Origin: Paenibacillus harenae DSM 16969
Lineage (GTDB): Bacteria > Bacillota > Bacilli > Paenibacillales > Paenibacillaceae
Assembly: GCF_000422465.1 (NCBI RefSeq)
Contig: NZ_KE383842.1
Span: 1,633,845 to 1,697,844 of the forward strand
Length of the DNA stretch: 64,000 nt
Reading direction: 5' to 3'
The position numbers were made by a program, and so were the translations under genes. Below, one piece after another: positions 32,499 to 45,000 of the stretch. The notes under the pieces were generated by a model. It saw only the letters and a program-made list of their open reading frames with translations. It ran no database searches and had not been told where the DNA came from. Each line of letters begins with the position of its first letter. Within the stretch, counting starts at the first letter, position 1.

Positions 32499-34280
32499 TT
32501 ACACGGCTGCATATTCCTTTTCGTTGTCGAACTGATGTTTATACAGACCGGCGTACAAGCCGCGCTGATTGATCAACTCCTCATGGGTTCCTTTCTCGAA
32601 CACCTCCCCCTGCTCCATCACGTATATGACGCTTGCCTCTTGTATGGTTGACAATCGATGCGCAATGACAAGCACCGTGCGGTTCTTCATCAGTTTCTCT
32701 AAAGCCTGCTGTACCCAATATTCGGATTCGTTATCGAGGGCGGAGGTGGCTTCGTCGAGCAGCAGGATCGGCGAATCCTTCAGCAATGCCCTCGCAATGG
32801 CAATGCGCTGGCGCTGGCCGCCGGACAGCTTAGCCCCCCTCTCGCCAACCATCGTTGCATATCCCTCCGGCTGCGCTTCGATAAACTCATGTGCATAAGC
32901 AGCCTGAGCGGCTGCGACCATTTGTTCGCGCGACGCGTCCGGCTTGCCGAGCCTAATATTTTCTTCGATTGTGCCCTCAAACAAATAGGCATCCTGAGGC
33001 ACATACGCGATCAATCCGCGAATTTCGGCTAAGGTATACTCCGAATACGGTTTGCCGGCAATACCGATTGCGCCACTATCGATAGAGTAAAACCCGAGCA
33101 GCAGCTTGAACAATGTGCTTTTGCCGCTGCCGCTCGCCCCTACGAGCGCAGCTACTTGCCCTTGCTGGACGGTTAAATTAAATCCAGCCAGCACCCGAGC
33201 ACCCGGTTCGTAGGAAAAGCTTACATCCTTAAACTCCAGCATCGTTTCCCTGCCTAGCAATGATTCCCCGGAGAGAGCCGGAAACCGCTCTTTCTCCGGC
33301 TCCTGATCGATGACCTCAAATACGCGCGCCGCTCCTGCCAGCGAGCTCTGCATCATGGAAATGACGCTGCCAACCTGCAGGAAAATCATCGTGACTCCCA
33401 TCTCCAGCTGTACGATGGCAGCCATCGTACCCAGCTCTAGCGCACCGCTTGCGAACATAAATATACCGACTACTAGAATTCCGCCGAAGCTTATGAAATT
33501 GATTAAGTAATTTACGGCCTCAAGTAATCCATTACGATGCCCCTGCTCCATGGAAGAAGCCGTTACTCGTTCGTTCGCTTCATTGTATTTACCGGTAATG
33601 ATGGTCTGCAGCTTGAACATCTTCATCATTTGAAGGCCGGCCAGAATATCCGTTAATCGTTCCGTTAAGTTGCCGAGCCGCTGCTGCAGCTTGTTGCCCG
33701 TTCCGCGGAGCGGACTGGCGAAGGCCAGGTTAACGGCGATGCCGGCTGCTCCAAATCCCGTTAAGGCAAGGGCAAACCGCCAATCGAGTATATACATGGA
33801 AATAATCGAACCAAGCAGCGTAAACACGTCGGTTAAAATGGATTTCAGGTTCTCTACGTAAATATTTTCCATCGTTTGAACATCGCTGGTCGAGCGGGAG
33901 ATGAGATCTCCCGAATGCCTTGTTTCGAAGAAGCTTGGAGGCAGCTCTCCGAGATGATCGTACAGCCGTCTCCGCGTGTTCACCATCGTTCGCTTCACGA
34001 CCCTCATATACAGGTAGGAAAAAACCGGCGATAGCAGAGCAATAGCCAGAAAAGCGGCGCTTACGAAAGCGATCGAATTGTAAAAGAGCTGCCGGTCTCC
34101 CTGTACCGAGAAGTCAAGTAAATTTTTGAATACAAACGCCATCATAATGGTAATGCTGCCGTTAACCATGCTGTCGCCAATCAAGCCGGCAAAATATAGT
34201 TTTCTTCCGGAACCGAGCAAGCCGATCATCCGCTTCAGCTCCGCCAAGCTTTTTTTCAGCAGCGGCTTTTCTCCGATCAT
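32499..34280 (-). CDS. ABC exporter half-transporter (membrane + ATPase), second of pair
   Basis: 593 residues. Six membrane helices (about 20-320) are fused to an ATPase domain: Walker A GASGSGKSTLFKLL near 378, signature LSGGQRQRIAIARALL, Walker B ILLLDEATSALD and the switch histidine in VLVIAHRLSTI. Both catalytic elements are intact. The ATG overlaps the preceding exporter stop (ATGA), so the two halves are probably made together and form a heterodimer. Such pairs follow the synthetases in the tyrocidine (tycD/tycE) and polymyxin (pmxC/pmxD) clusters and export or confer tolerance to the peptide. Confidence 0.9.
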   Translation of the reverse strand: MIGEKPLLKKSLAELKRMIGLLGSGRKLYFAGLIGDSMVNGSITIMMAFVFKNLLDFSVQGDRQLFYNSIAFVSAAFLAIALLSPVFSYLYMRVVKRTMVNTRRRLYDHLGELPPSFFETRHSGDLISRSTSDVQTMENIYVENLKSILTDVFTLLGSIISMYILDWRFALALTGFGAAGIAVNLAFASPLRGTGNKLQQRLGNLTERLTDILAGLQMMKMFKLQTIITGKYNEANERVTASSMEQGHRNGLLEAVNYLINFISFGGILVVGIFMFASGALELGTMAAIVQLEMGVTMIFLQVGSVISMMQSSLAGAARVFEVIDQEPEKERFPALSGESLLGRETMLEFKDVSFSYEPGARVLAGFNLTVQQGQVAALVGASGSGKSTLFKLLLGFYSIDSGAIGIAGKPYSEYTLAEIRGLIAYVPQDAYLFEGTIEENIRLGKPDASREQMVAAAQAAYAHEFIEAQPEGYATMVGERGAKLSGGQRQRIAIARALLKDSPILLLDEATSALDNESEYWVQQALEKLMKNRTVLVIAHRLSTIQEASVIYVMEQGEVFEKGTHEELINQRGLYAGLYKHQFDNEKEYAAV

Positions 34281-36070
34281 CCCCGGGCCCCCTCTCCTGA
34301 CGCTATTTGCTTCGCAACGCGGCTTTCGAGAGCGGCGAATTGCTTATAATACAGTTTCATGTACAGACCTCTTTGTTCCAGCAAGGAAGCATGCGTTCCC
34401 TGTTCGACGATTCGGCCTTGATCGAGCACCAGAACGAGATCCGCTTCCTTGATTGTCGAGAGGCGATGCGCGACGACCAGCACCGTTCTGTCCTTCATGA
34501 CGCGTTCCAATGCTTCCTGAACGATTGACTCCGACTGCGTATCCAGAGCGGAGGTCGCTTCGTCGAGCAGCAATATCGGCGCATCCTTCAGAATCGCGCG
34601 CGCGATCGCGAGGCGCTGCCGTTCTCCGCCGGACAGCCTCGCTCCGCGTTCCCCGAGCACGGTCTCGTATCTTTCCGGAAGCATGTCGATAAAGGCATGA
34701 GCGCCCGCTGCTTTTGCGGCATCGATAATATCCTCGCGGCTTGCTCCGGGTCGACCGTAGCCGATATTGTCTGCAACGCTGACCGGAAATAAATAGGTGT
34801 CCTGGGAAACGAGCGCAAGCTGATCGCGCAGATGAACAGGGTTCCATGATTGAAGCGGACGGCCAAACACTCGAATATCGCCGGATAGCCGCACGCCGCT
34901 TACAGCCGCCTCCGAATCCTCCTCCATTCCGTAAAAACCGCATATCAGCTTTAAAATCGTGCTTTTTCCGCTGCCGCTTGGGCCCACTAACGCCACGGTC
35001 TGCTTCGAATTCGCCTTAAAAGAAATATTTTCCAGCACATCGGGCTTGCTTTCATAAGCGAACGATACGCTGTCAAACTCGAGCGGCAAGACAGCCATAT
35101 CGATCATTTGCGTCTCCCGCTCAGAGGGCTCAAGCGGCAGGTCCAGCATTTCGAATAAACGCTTCGCGGCTCCCTTCACCTCTTGTATTTGGGCGGATAG
35201 CACGGGGGCCATCGAAAGCGGCTGCATCAAGAAATTAAGCATGTAGAGAAACAGCACCATGCTGCCTGCTGACAGCTCCCCCTCTCCGATCAAATAACCG
35301 CCGTATGAGACGCTGAAAATAATCGGACTCGACATAAGGAGCAGGCTGATGGGCGCAATGAATGCCCGTCTTTTCTCAACCTGCAAGCCTTTCATAAGAA
35401 CGAGCTCCATTGCGGCTTTGTACTTCAACGACATCGCTTTGAACATATTGAACGCCTTCAGCATCGGAATGCCGCCGATTGTATCCTGAGCGATCGCATT
35501 GGCCGAGCCCAAATACTGTTGTAGCTGCTCCGACATCTTGTTCATCGGAAATATAAGCACGCTCGTAATCACGATGGCAACGGGAAGGAACAAGAGACTG
35601 AATAAAACCAGCTTCCAGCTTGTCATAAGCAACACCGTCAGTGCACCGATAAAGACGATTGGCATGTAGAACAGATTTGAAAAATGCATCATAAAAAATT
35701 GTTGGATCACCGTTGTGTCATTCGTCAATCGCGATACCAAATCGCCGGAATGCCGGCTTTCCAGCGCAGCAACCGTCGATCGCTCCAAATGACTTACGAT
35801 ATCGCTTCGTATATCACGCAAGGCGCATGCACTGAACCGGGTCAGCGCGTACTTGATCGCATAGCTGGCGGCGGCGCCAATAATCGTTAGCGCTGCAAGA
35901 AGCGTGAGAGTCGGGCCAAAGCTGCGTGCAAAGATGCCTGTCGCGTCCTCTACGAGCCTTTCGATGAATAGTCCCAGCCAAATATCGATAGCTGCAACCG
36001 TCAGCGATGCCGCAATGCTGAGTACAATCCAAAAGCCGTAAGGCTTCATATACTTGAACAGTTTAACCAA
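34277..36070 (-). CDS. ABC exporter half-transporter (membrane + ATPase), first of pair
   Basis: 597 residues. The membrane domain lies at about 10-320 and the ATPase domain has Walker A GPSGSGKSTILKLI near 375, signature LSGGERQRLAIARAIL, Walker B ILLLDEATSALD and VLVVAHRLSTI. The start is a TTG with AAAGGGG 7-8 bases upstream; it lies 19 bases after the last synthetase gene, so it belongs to the same operon. It forms a pair with the overlapping downstream gene. The substrate is inferred from context to be the nonribosomal peptide; sequence alone cannot confirm it. Confidence 0.9.
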   Translation of the reverse strand: MVKLFKYMKPYGFWIVLSIAASLTVAAIDIWLGLFIERLVEDATGIFARSFGPTLTLLAALTIIGAAASYAIKYALTRFSACALRDIRSDIVSHLERSTVAALESRHSGDLVSRLTNDTTVIQQFFMMHFSNLFYMPIVFIGALTVLLMTSWKLVLFSLLFLPVAIVITSVLIFPMNKMSEQLQQYLGSANAIAQDTIGGIPMLKAFNMFKAMSLKYKAAMELVLMKGLQVEKRRAFIAPISLLLMSSPIIFSVSYGGYLIGEGELSAGSMVLFLYMLNFLMQPLSMAPVLSAQIQEVKGAAKRLFEMLDLPLEPSERETQMIDMAVLPLEFDSVSFAYESKPDVLENISFKANSKQTVALVGPSGSGKSTILKLICGFYGMEEDSEAAVSGVRLSGDIRVFGRPLQSWNPVHLRDQLALVSQDTYLFPVSVADNIGYGRPGASREDIIDAAKAAGAHAFIDMLPERYETVLGERGARLSGGERQRLAIARAILKDAPILLLDEATSALDTQSESIVQEALERVMKDRTVLVVAHRLSTIKEADLVLVLDQGRIVEQGTHASLLEQRGLYMKLYYKQFAALESRVAKQIASGEGARG

Positions 36071-36089
36071 GATGCAGCCCCTTTCCCGA

Positions 36090-39000
36090 TCAGCGAAGCA
36101 GTTGTCTGATCAATTCTGCGTTAGCCGTTATATAGGCAGGCTCGAGCATATCCTCGTGCGTTCCGGCTCCTTTATATTTGAGATGCCGGCCGGTAGTATG
36201 CTTGCTCCAGTCAAGCTGACGCTGAAGCAGGCTCAGTTCCTTGCCTTCGGACTCGATGAAATGGATGTCGGCGGCGAGCTTGCCCTTATTGTCAAGCTTG
36301 TTCAGAAATGACATATAGGCTACGATGTGCCGGTAGATCGTATCGCGGATCATACCATTCTGCAGATAGGCTCCATATTGCGTGCCCGCTGCTTCCTGAT
36401 CGATAATTTCACCGACCTTCTCTTCCGTTTGCCGTGCCGTCTGCTTGATCGCCTTCTTCTTAGGCTCGGCATCGAGCATGATCAGATCGGATACGCTGCT
36501 CCCCTCGGCTTCGAGCATCCGGGCTACATTGAAAGCAAGGTTGCCGCCAGCTGAGTAACCGAGAAGAAGATAAGGGCCTTCCGGCTGTACGCCGCGAATG
36601 TATTTGACATACTGCTCGATTTGGTCATCTTCATGAATGAAATCGAAGCCGTAAACGGCAATGCCTGCTTCTTCGAGCAACGCGCCAAGCTTCTGATATA
36701 CGAAGCCGTAACCGGCAATCGGCGGGAAGCAGAACAAATGTCGTTCCGCCGGACCGTTGAGTAACGTAATCGGTTGCTCCTCGCTTCGCTGAATACGGCG
36801 GCGGGCTATGAAACCGGCAAGTTCAGCTATCGTCGGTTGCTGGAAGACGGCAAGGAATGGAAGCTCCACCCGCAGTCGTTCATACACTTTAACCGTTAAC
36901 ATAGCGGCCTTCAGTGAATTGCCGCCAACCTCGAAAAAGTTATCATGTATGCCGGCTTGAGGGATACCGAGCAGCTCCTCCCATATTTGCGCTAGCTTCT
37001 GCTCCTCTTCATTCCTCGGAGCAGTATATGGCTCGCGCAAAGCATTAACGTCCGGCAGCGGCAATGCCTTGAGATCGATCTTGCCGTTTGGCGTTAAAGG
37101 GAGCTTCTTCAGCCGAATGAAATAAGCGGGTACCATATACGCCGGAAGCTCTTTGATTGCGGCAGCTTTGGCTGCATGGACCGTTTCTTCGTCATCGACG
37201 ACTAGATAAGCGCATAAATAGTTCTCGCCGCCCGCATCGTTAAGCGCTTGAACGGACGCTTCGCGTACGGCAGGAAGCTTCAGCAGCACCGCATCGATCT
37301 CGGCAAGTTCAATGCGATAGCCGCGTACCTTCACCTGCCGGTCAATTCGGCCCGCGAATTCGATCATGCCGTCAGGCAGCCAGCGCGCCGCATCGCCTGT
37401 TCGGTACATGCGCTCGCCCGGGACAAATGGACACGGGACAAATTTCTCCTCCGTCAGCTCCTGCTGATTCCAATAACCGCGTGAGAGACCGATGCCCGCA
37501 ATACAAAGCTCCCCTCTGACTCCAACCGGCTGCTGCTGCATCCGATCATTCACAATATAGATTTTTGTATTGGCAATCGGCTTGCCGATCGTAATGCTTC
37601 GGTCCGGATCAAGTCCGCGCATATAGGTGGACATTACGCTGCTTTCGGTAGGCCCGTATTCGTTGATTAGCTCTACCTTTGCGTTTTTACGTTTCGTTTG
37701 CTCTACCAAGCCGCCGCTGACAGGCTCGCCGCCGAGCGTAATTTGACGAAGCGATACAGCCTCGTCCGGCTCAAGCAAATGGATGATGGTGCCAAATAAG
37801 CTAGATACGCAGTTAAGATGTGTGATTTTAAGGTCGGAAACATATTTTTTCAATGCTGCCGGGTCCTTCGCTTCCTCTTTCGGCACGAGATAGCTGACGG
37901 CGCCCGAAGCAAGCGGCGTAAACAAGCTGCTGACGGACGCATCGAAGGCGAACGACATGATTTGCAGCGCCTTGTCTTCCGGTCCGAATCCGAATTCAGC
38001 CCGCCTCCATTTCACGGAATTCGCAATACTTTGATGCTCGATCATGACGCCCTTCGGTTCGCCGGTAGTCCCGGAGGTATAGATCACATACGCCAAGTCC
38101 TGAGGCAACACGGTCCATTCCGGATTCGAGTCATCCGCATCGTAGCTGTCTTCCGACTCCAGATTAAGAATGCTGCCGCTGAATTCGTAGTCTGCCGCCT
38201 GTATCGCGCTTGCTCTTGCGAGCAAGAGCGGTGTTCTGCTGTCCTTGAGCAAATAACGGATACGGTCGGCAGGATAATCGGGATCGACCGGCAAGTACGC
38301 GGCACCTGCCTTCATGACGGCAAGCATGCCTACGGCCATATCGAGTGACCGATCTGCTGAAATAGCGACAATATCGCCACTTTGAACGCCGTAGCTTCGG
38401 ATCGTGCGGGCTAATTGATTCGCCCTCGCATTCAGCTTTGAGTAAGTCAAGGATGACTCCCCTTGCACGATGGCCGGCTGGGCAGGCAGTCGGCTCGCCT
38501 GCTCCTCAAACAGCCCATGCAGCAGGTTAGAGCCTGCGTATTCTCGTTCGGTCGCATTGTTTTCGGACAGCCACCGCTTCTCCTCGTTAGTTATCAAATC
38601 AATTTGTCCGATAACCGAATCCGGAAAATACGCCGCAGCCTCAAGGATGCGCAGGAAATGGCCTGCCATACTATTAATGGTCTCTTCCCGGAACAGGTCC
38701 GTACAATATTCAAAGCTTAGACGCAAAGTCCCTTCGCCTGGCGCGGCTATCAAGGAGAGATCGAATTTGGATATGCTATGCTCCTGACCGAACGGTACGA
38801 TGCGAAGCTCGCTTTGCGAATGCGGAGCTTCGGCCGCATCGCTGCGTTCAGACCCCGCATTTTGCCAAACCACTACAGTGTCAAACAACGGGTTACGGCT
38901 TAGATCGCGCGGCAGCTGCAGCTTCTCGACCAGCATTTCAAACGGATAATCCTGGTGCTCGAAAGCATCCAGCGCATTTTGCTTCACGTCCGACAGGAAC

Positions 39001-42000
39001 TCCCTGAAGGTCCGTTCCGCGCTTAACGAGCTGCGCATAGCCAATGAATTAACGAACATGCCAAGCATGCCTGCCGTATCGGCGTGCGAGCGTCCCGCGA
39101 TCGGGGCTCCGACGACGATATCCGTTTGACCCGAATAACGGGAGAGCAGTACCTTGTAGGCGGCAAGCAGCACCATGTACAAGGTCGCTCTGGAATCTTG
39201 CGCCAACCCTTCAAGTCTGTGCGCCAATTCGGTATTTGCTTCGAATGCAACGACGGCGCCGGAGAAGCTCTTCACGGCTCGTCGAGCATAGTCGGCAGGC
39301 AGTTCCAGCAGCGGAACGTCTCCCCCTGCAAATTGATTCAGCCAGAATTGCTCTTGTTTGACAAAAGCCTCGCTTTCCAGCCATTCGTTCTGCCATAAAG
39401 CAAAGTCCTTATAGTGCAGCGCGGGTGCCGGCAGGTCCTCTCCTTCGTACAATTGGATGAGCTCCTGCAGGAAGATGGAACCCGATACGCCATCCGAAAC
39501 GATATGATGCATGTCATAGGCAAATACATGCTTTTGCTCCGAGATCCGGAACAGGGCCGCGCGCAGCAGGGGAGCCTCAGCCAGATCGAATGGGCGGAAC
39601 CATTCTTCGATTAATTGACCCGCCTCTTCCTCGGTGCTTGCTTGATGGCGCTCCAGATACATGTCAACCTTGTCGTGAACCCGCTGAAGCGGTTCTCCGT
39701 TCGCTTGATGGAAGGACGTTCGAAGCGGCTCATGCCGGGAAACAAGCCTTTGCAGAGCCTGTTCAAATCGAGCTTCATCCATAATCCCTTCAAACCCGAT
39801 GACAGCCGGCATATTATAGGCAAGACTTGTCCCTTTTCCTTCGAACAGGTCCAGAATGTACATGCGCTTCTGTGCCGATGACACCGCATATAATTCCTGC
39901 TTTGGCGCAGGTCTGATCGGGCTGTAGGTTTGCTCGGCATACTCGTCGATATAGCGCGCAGCCGCTTCAATCGTTGGCCATTCGAACAGATAGCGAAGCG
40001 GAACCTCTACTCCGCATGCCTTATGCATCTGTGCGAGCAGCGCCATTGCTTTGAGCGAGTGGCCGCCGAGAGCGAAGAAGCTGTCCAGTACGCCGATGCG
40101 CTCGATGCCGAGAGCCTCCCGCCACAAGCCGACAAGCAGCTCCTCCGTCGGCGTGCGGGGTGCGATATACGCCGCGCCGGTAGCCAGCTGTCCTTCAGGC
40201 TCAGGCAAAGCTTTCCTGTTTATTTTGCCATTGGGCGACAACGGCAAGCTTTCAAGCTGAACGAACTGCGCAGGAATCATATAGGCCGGGAGTGAGCTGC
40301 CTATATGCCCGCGAAGCTCGTTAACGTTCAGCTCGCGGTCAGCCGTAAAGTAAGCGCACAGGAAGCTTAGCTTCTCCTTATCCTGCAAGGCGGCAACAAC
40401 GGTATCGCGAACAGCCTCATGCTTGAGCAGCACGGTTTCGATCTCGCCAAGCTCAATCCGGTAACCGCGAATTTTGACCTGGAAGTCAAGCCTGCCCAAA
40501 TATTCCATATTTCCGTCCGGCAGCCAGCGGGCCAAGTCGCCGGTACGGTACATCTTCGTGCCTGGCGTGAACGGGTGGTCTACAAACTTCTCCGCTGTCA
40601 GCTCCGGCTTGTTCACATAACCCCGTGCCAATCCGACACCGGCTATGCACAGCTCTCCCGGGATGCCAACCGGCTGCAGGCGAAAATCCCCGTTCACCAC
40701 ATACAATTGAATGTTATCGATCGGTTTGCCAATAGGAACGATACCCGATCTATCACTCGTCGAGCAGTCAAAGTGCGAGACGTCGACGGCAGCCTCAGTC
40801 GGACCGTATAGGTTTATCAGCTTGGCGCCATGCCGGCTGTAAAGCTCGGAATGGAATCGACTCACTTGGCCAGGCTGCAGCGCTTCACCGCTGGCAAATA
40901 GCAGGCGCAGGCTCGACAGCCGCTCCGCATGCGAACCGCGCGCAATATAATCCAGAAAAATACTAAGCATCGATGGAACAAAATGCAGCGTCGTTATGCG
41001 GCTGCGCTCAATCGCCTGAACGATTTCCTCGGGGTCCTTCTCCCCTCCCGGCTTCAGGAAGCAAACCTTTGCGCCGGTAAAGCCCCACCAGAACATTTCC
41101 CAGACGGAAACGTCGAAGGTATACGGTGTTTTCTGCAAAATAACGTCGTTTTCGTTTATCGGATACGCCTTTTGCATCCAGTGAATCCGATTGATCGCAG
41201 CTCTGTGCTCGATCATGACGCCTTTTGGCTTGCCGGTTGAGCCTGACGTATAAATAACATAAGCGAGATGGCTCGGTCCGGCGATCGGTTGTAAATTTCC
41301 GGCTTCCCTGTCCGCATAGGCTGCAGGATCATCGAGGTCAATCATTTCACCAACCGGCAGAGAATGCGCTTTTGCAACAAACCTCGTTTGCGTCAGCAGC
41401 CATTCGGCTCCGGAATCCTCAAGCATGTACCGGATTCTCTCCTCCGGAAAATCCGGATCGACGGGCAGATAAGCTCCTCCGGCTTTGTGAATAGCGAGAA
41501 TGCCGATAATCATCTCGGCAGCGCGTTCCAGCATAAGCGGTACGATCCGATCCGGACCGACGCCGCTTGCACGCAGCTTATGCGCCAACCGGTTAGCTTG
41601 AGCATTCAGCTCGCGGTAAGTAAACGTCCGGCTGCCGTCCATTACGGCGACAGCGTCCGGCGTTTTGTCCGCTTGAGCCTCGAACACTTCATGTATGGTC
41701 GTTTCAGCTGGAAATTCCGCTGCCGTATCGTTAAAACGCTCCGTCAATTGAGACTTTTCCTCTACAGACATCATATCGATCTCAGCAATCGGCAGGTGGG
41801 GATTAGCGGCAATCTCTTTCAATATATGAAGAAAATGATCGCCCATCCGCTCGATCGTCTCGCGCTTGAAAAGGGCCGTTCCGTACTCGAAGCTTATAAT
41901 AAGCTCGTCTTCCGTCTCCGTTGCTTCCAGCGATAAATCGAACTTGGCCGCGCCGCCTTCGAAATGGAACGGCTCAATGCGCAGCCCCGTCAGCTCCCGC

Positions 42001-45000
42001 GTGTCCATATCGATATTTTGCAGGCTGAACATCGTATCAAAGAGCGGGTTCCGGCTTAAATCACGCGGCAGGTTCAGCTTTTCCACGAGTGTGTTGAACG
42101 GGTAGTGCTGATTGTCCAGCGCCGCGAGCGCTGATTGCTTCACTTCTTCCAGCAGCTGCCCGAACGTTTTGGAGGACTCGGGATAGCTGCGCAAGGCTAG
42201 CGTATTAACAAACATACCGATAATCGGCTCCACATCCGCATGCGGGCGTCCCGCCACCGGCGTACCCACAACGATGTCGGTCTGGCCGCTGTATTTGTGA
42301 AGCAGCACATTGTACGCCGCAAGAAGCACCATATATAAGGTCGTCCCCGTCTTTGCCGCCGCTTCGTTCAAAGCGTTTTTCAGCGCGCCTCCAGCTTGGA
42401 CGGCATGATTGGCGCCTTTGAAGCTTTGTACGGCGGGACGCGGGTAATCGGTCGGCAATGCCAGAAGCGGAGCTTCCTCCGCGAAAGCTTCCAGCCAATA
42501 TTGCTCTTGCAGCTTCAAGGCGGACTTGCCTTCCCCGCTGTTTAGCCATACTGCAAAATCCTTATAGCTAATGCGAAGAGCAGGCAGCTCCGCACCTTCA
42601 TAAAGCTCGGCGAATTCCTTCATGAAAAGGCTCATCGACACTCCGTCGGCAATAATGTGATGCATATCGCACATCATCACATGCTTCTCTGCTGAAAGCT
42701 CGATCAGCTCTACCCGAAGAAGCGGGGCTTTCTCCAAATCGAAAGGTCGAATAAATGCATCGACAAGCTGGGTCAATTCCGCTTCCTCCGCTTGCCGCCT
42801 GATCACTTCAAAATGAATGTCATCGTCCGGCGCAATACGCTGTACGGGTTCGCCGTCTACGAGGACGAATGAGGTGCGAAGCGCTTCGTGACGGGTAACC
42901 AGCTTGCGGAATACCAGCTGCAAATGCTCCCATTCAAGCGGACCGTCTATCGTCATCACACGCGGAAGGTTATAGCTAATGCCTGCTCCCTCGAACCGGC
43001 TTAGCACAAACAATCGTTCCTGGGCCGGCGTCAGCGGATAATGCGGCTGCTCCGGCGCCTTGCCGACAGCAGCCTGTACAGCTTTATCCGCATGATCAAT
43101 ATAGACGGCCAAAGCTTCTATTGTCGCCGCTTCAAACAGCTTCCGCAGCGGAACGTCAACGCCAAAGCGCCGTTTCATACGAGCGATCAGCGTCATCGCT
43201 TTCAAGGAATGACCGCCAAGCGCGAAGAAATCATCCGTCACGCCGACCGGCCGGATGCCGAGCGCTTCTTCCCATAACGCAGCAAGCTGCGATTCCGTAG
43301 CGGTACGAGGAGACACATAGCCGGCGCTAAGAGCTGCGGCTGCTGTGAAATCCGGCTTCGGCAAAACGCGGCGGTCGATTTTCCCATTAGCGGTTAGCGG
43401 AAACCGTTCCAGCTGTATGAAACATAGCGGTATCATATACGCCGGTAACTGCTGAGCCAGCGCCGCACGAAGCTCCGATACTTCCAAATTAGCTTCACTG
43501 ACATAATAAGCGCATAATGCCTTTTGACCGTTCAGATCCTCGCCGGCAACGACACATGCTTCCTTCATTCCCGGCTGCTTCAACAATCCCGTTTCGATCT
43601 CATGAAGCTCAATCCGGTAACCGCGAATTTTCACCTGCTGGTCAATCCGGCCCAAATATTCGATCATGCCGTCTGCGCGCCAACGGGCAAGATCCCCCGT
43701 TCTATACATCCGTTCGCCGTGCTCATACGGATTCGGAACAAATTTCTCTGCTGACATTTCCGGCAGGTTCGCATACCCGCGGCTGACGCCGTCGCCTCCA
43801 ACAACAAGCTCGCCCGGTACGCCGACCGGCTGCAGATGACCGGCTTCATTCATAATATAAGCAGTCGAGTTGCTAATCGGCCGGCCGATCGGAATGGAAT
43901 CCTCAAAGTCTGTATCGATTGCGTAGGTAGTTGAGAACGTCGTATTCTCCGTTGGACCGTAACCGTTAATCAGTGTAATGCCCTGCGTGCCGCGGCGCAC
44001 GCGATTAATATGGCGCGGAGAAAGCACGTCGCCCCCGATAATTAATTGCCTGACGCCTGCGAACATGTCGGGACGTTCTTCCGAAAGCTGGTTGAACAGC
44101 GGCGCCGTCAACCACATCAATGTGATCCGATGCTCATGAATATAGGCAGCCAGATGTTCCGTATGCAGCAGAACATCCTTGTCCACGATATGCAGAGTCA
44201 ATCCGTTCAGCAATGCGCCAAAGATTTCAAACGTAATGGCATCAAAGCCGACAGAACCCGTCAGCAGCAAGCATCCGTCCGGATCGAAGGAAGCGTAGTT
44301 CGTCCCTTTTACCAGTCGGACAACGTTACGCTGCTCTACCATGACGCCCTTCGGATTGCCGGTAGAACCTGACGTATACATGATGTAGGCAAGATCGTCA
44401 GGCGCAATCGCCACGTGCAAGTCATCTTCCTCGGCAGACTCGGATGACAACCATCGTGTCAGATCAATCCAATTGATCGTTAATGACGTGGACGTTATCG
44501 GCTCCGTTCCGAATGTCAAGCATGCCGAAGCTGCGCTGTCCTCCAGCATGAATCGAATCCGTTCCTCAGGAAATAAAGGATCAAGCGTGACGAAGGCAGC
44601 CCCTGCCTTCAAAATCCCTAATACTCCGACGATCAGCGCAAGCGATCGGTCAGCATATACGGCTACCGTATCTCCGCGGCCAATCCCATCCTCCTGAAGC
44701 TTGCGGGCTATTCGATTTGCGCAGGCATTAAGCTCTCTGTAGCTCATGATTCGTCCGCAATAGGTGACTGCGGCATGCTCCGGGGTAAGCTGAGCTTGAT
44801 TCCGGAATAGCTCTGCAATGGAGGCATCGCGCGGATAAGCGGTACGGGTATCATTGAAGACCCGCAGTATAACCTGCTTCTCCCCCTCGGTAATCATTTC
44901 AATATCACGGATAGAACGATCAGGCCGTGCGGCGATGCACTTTAATATTTCGATAAAGTGCCCCAGCATCCGCTGGACGGTCTCCTCCTTATATAACGCG

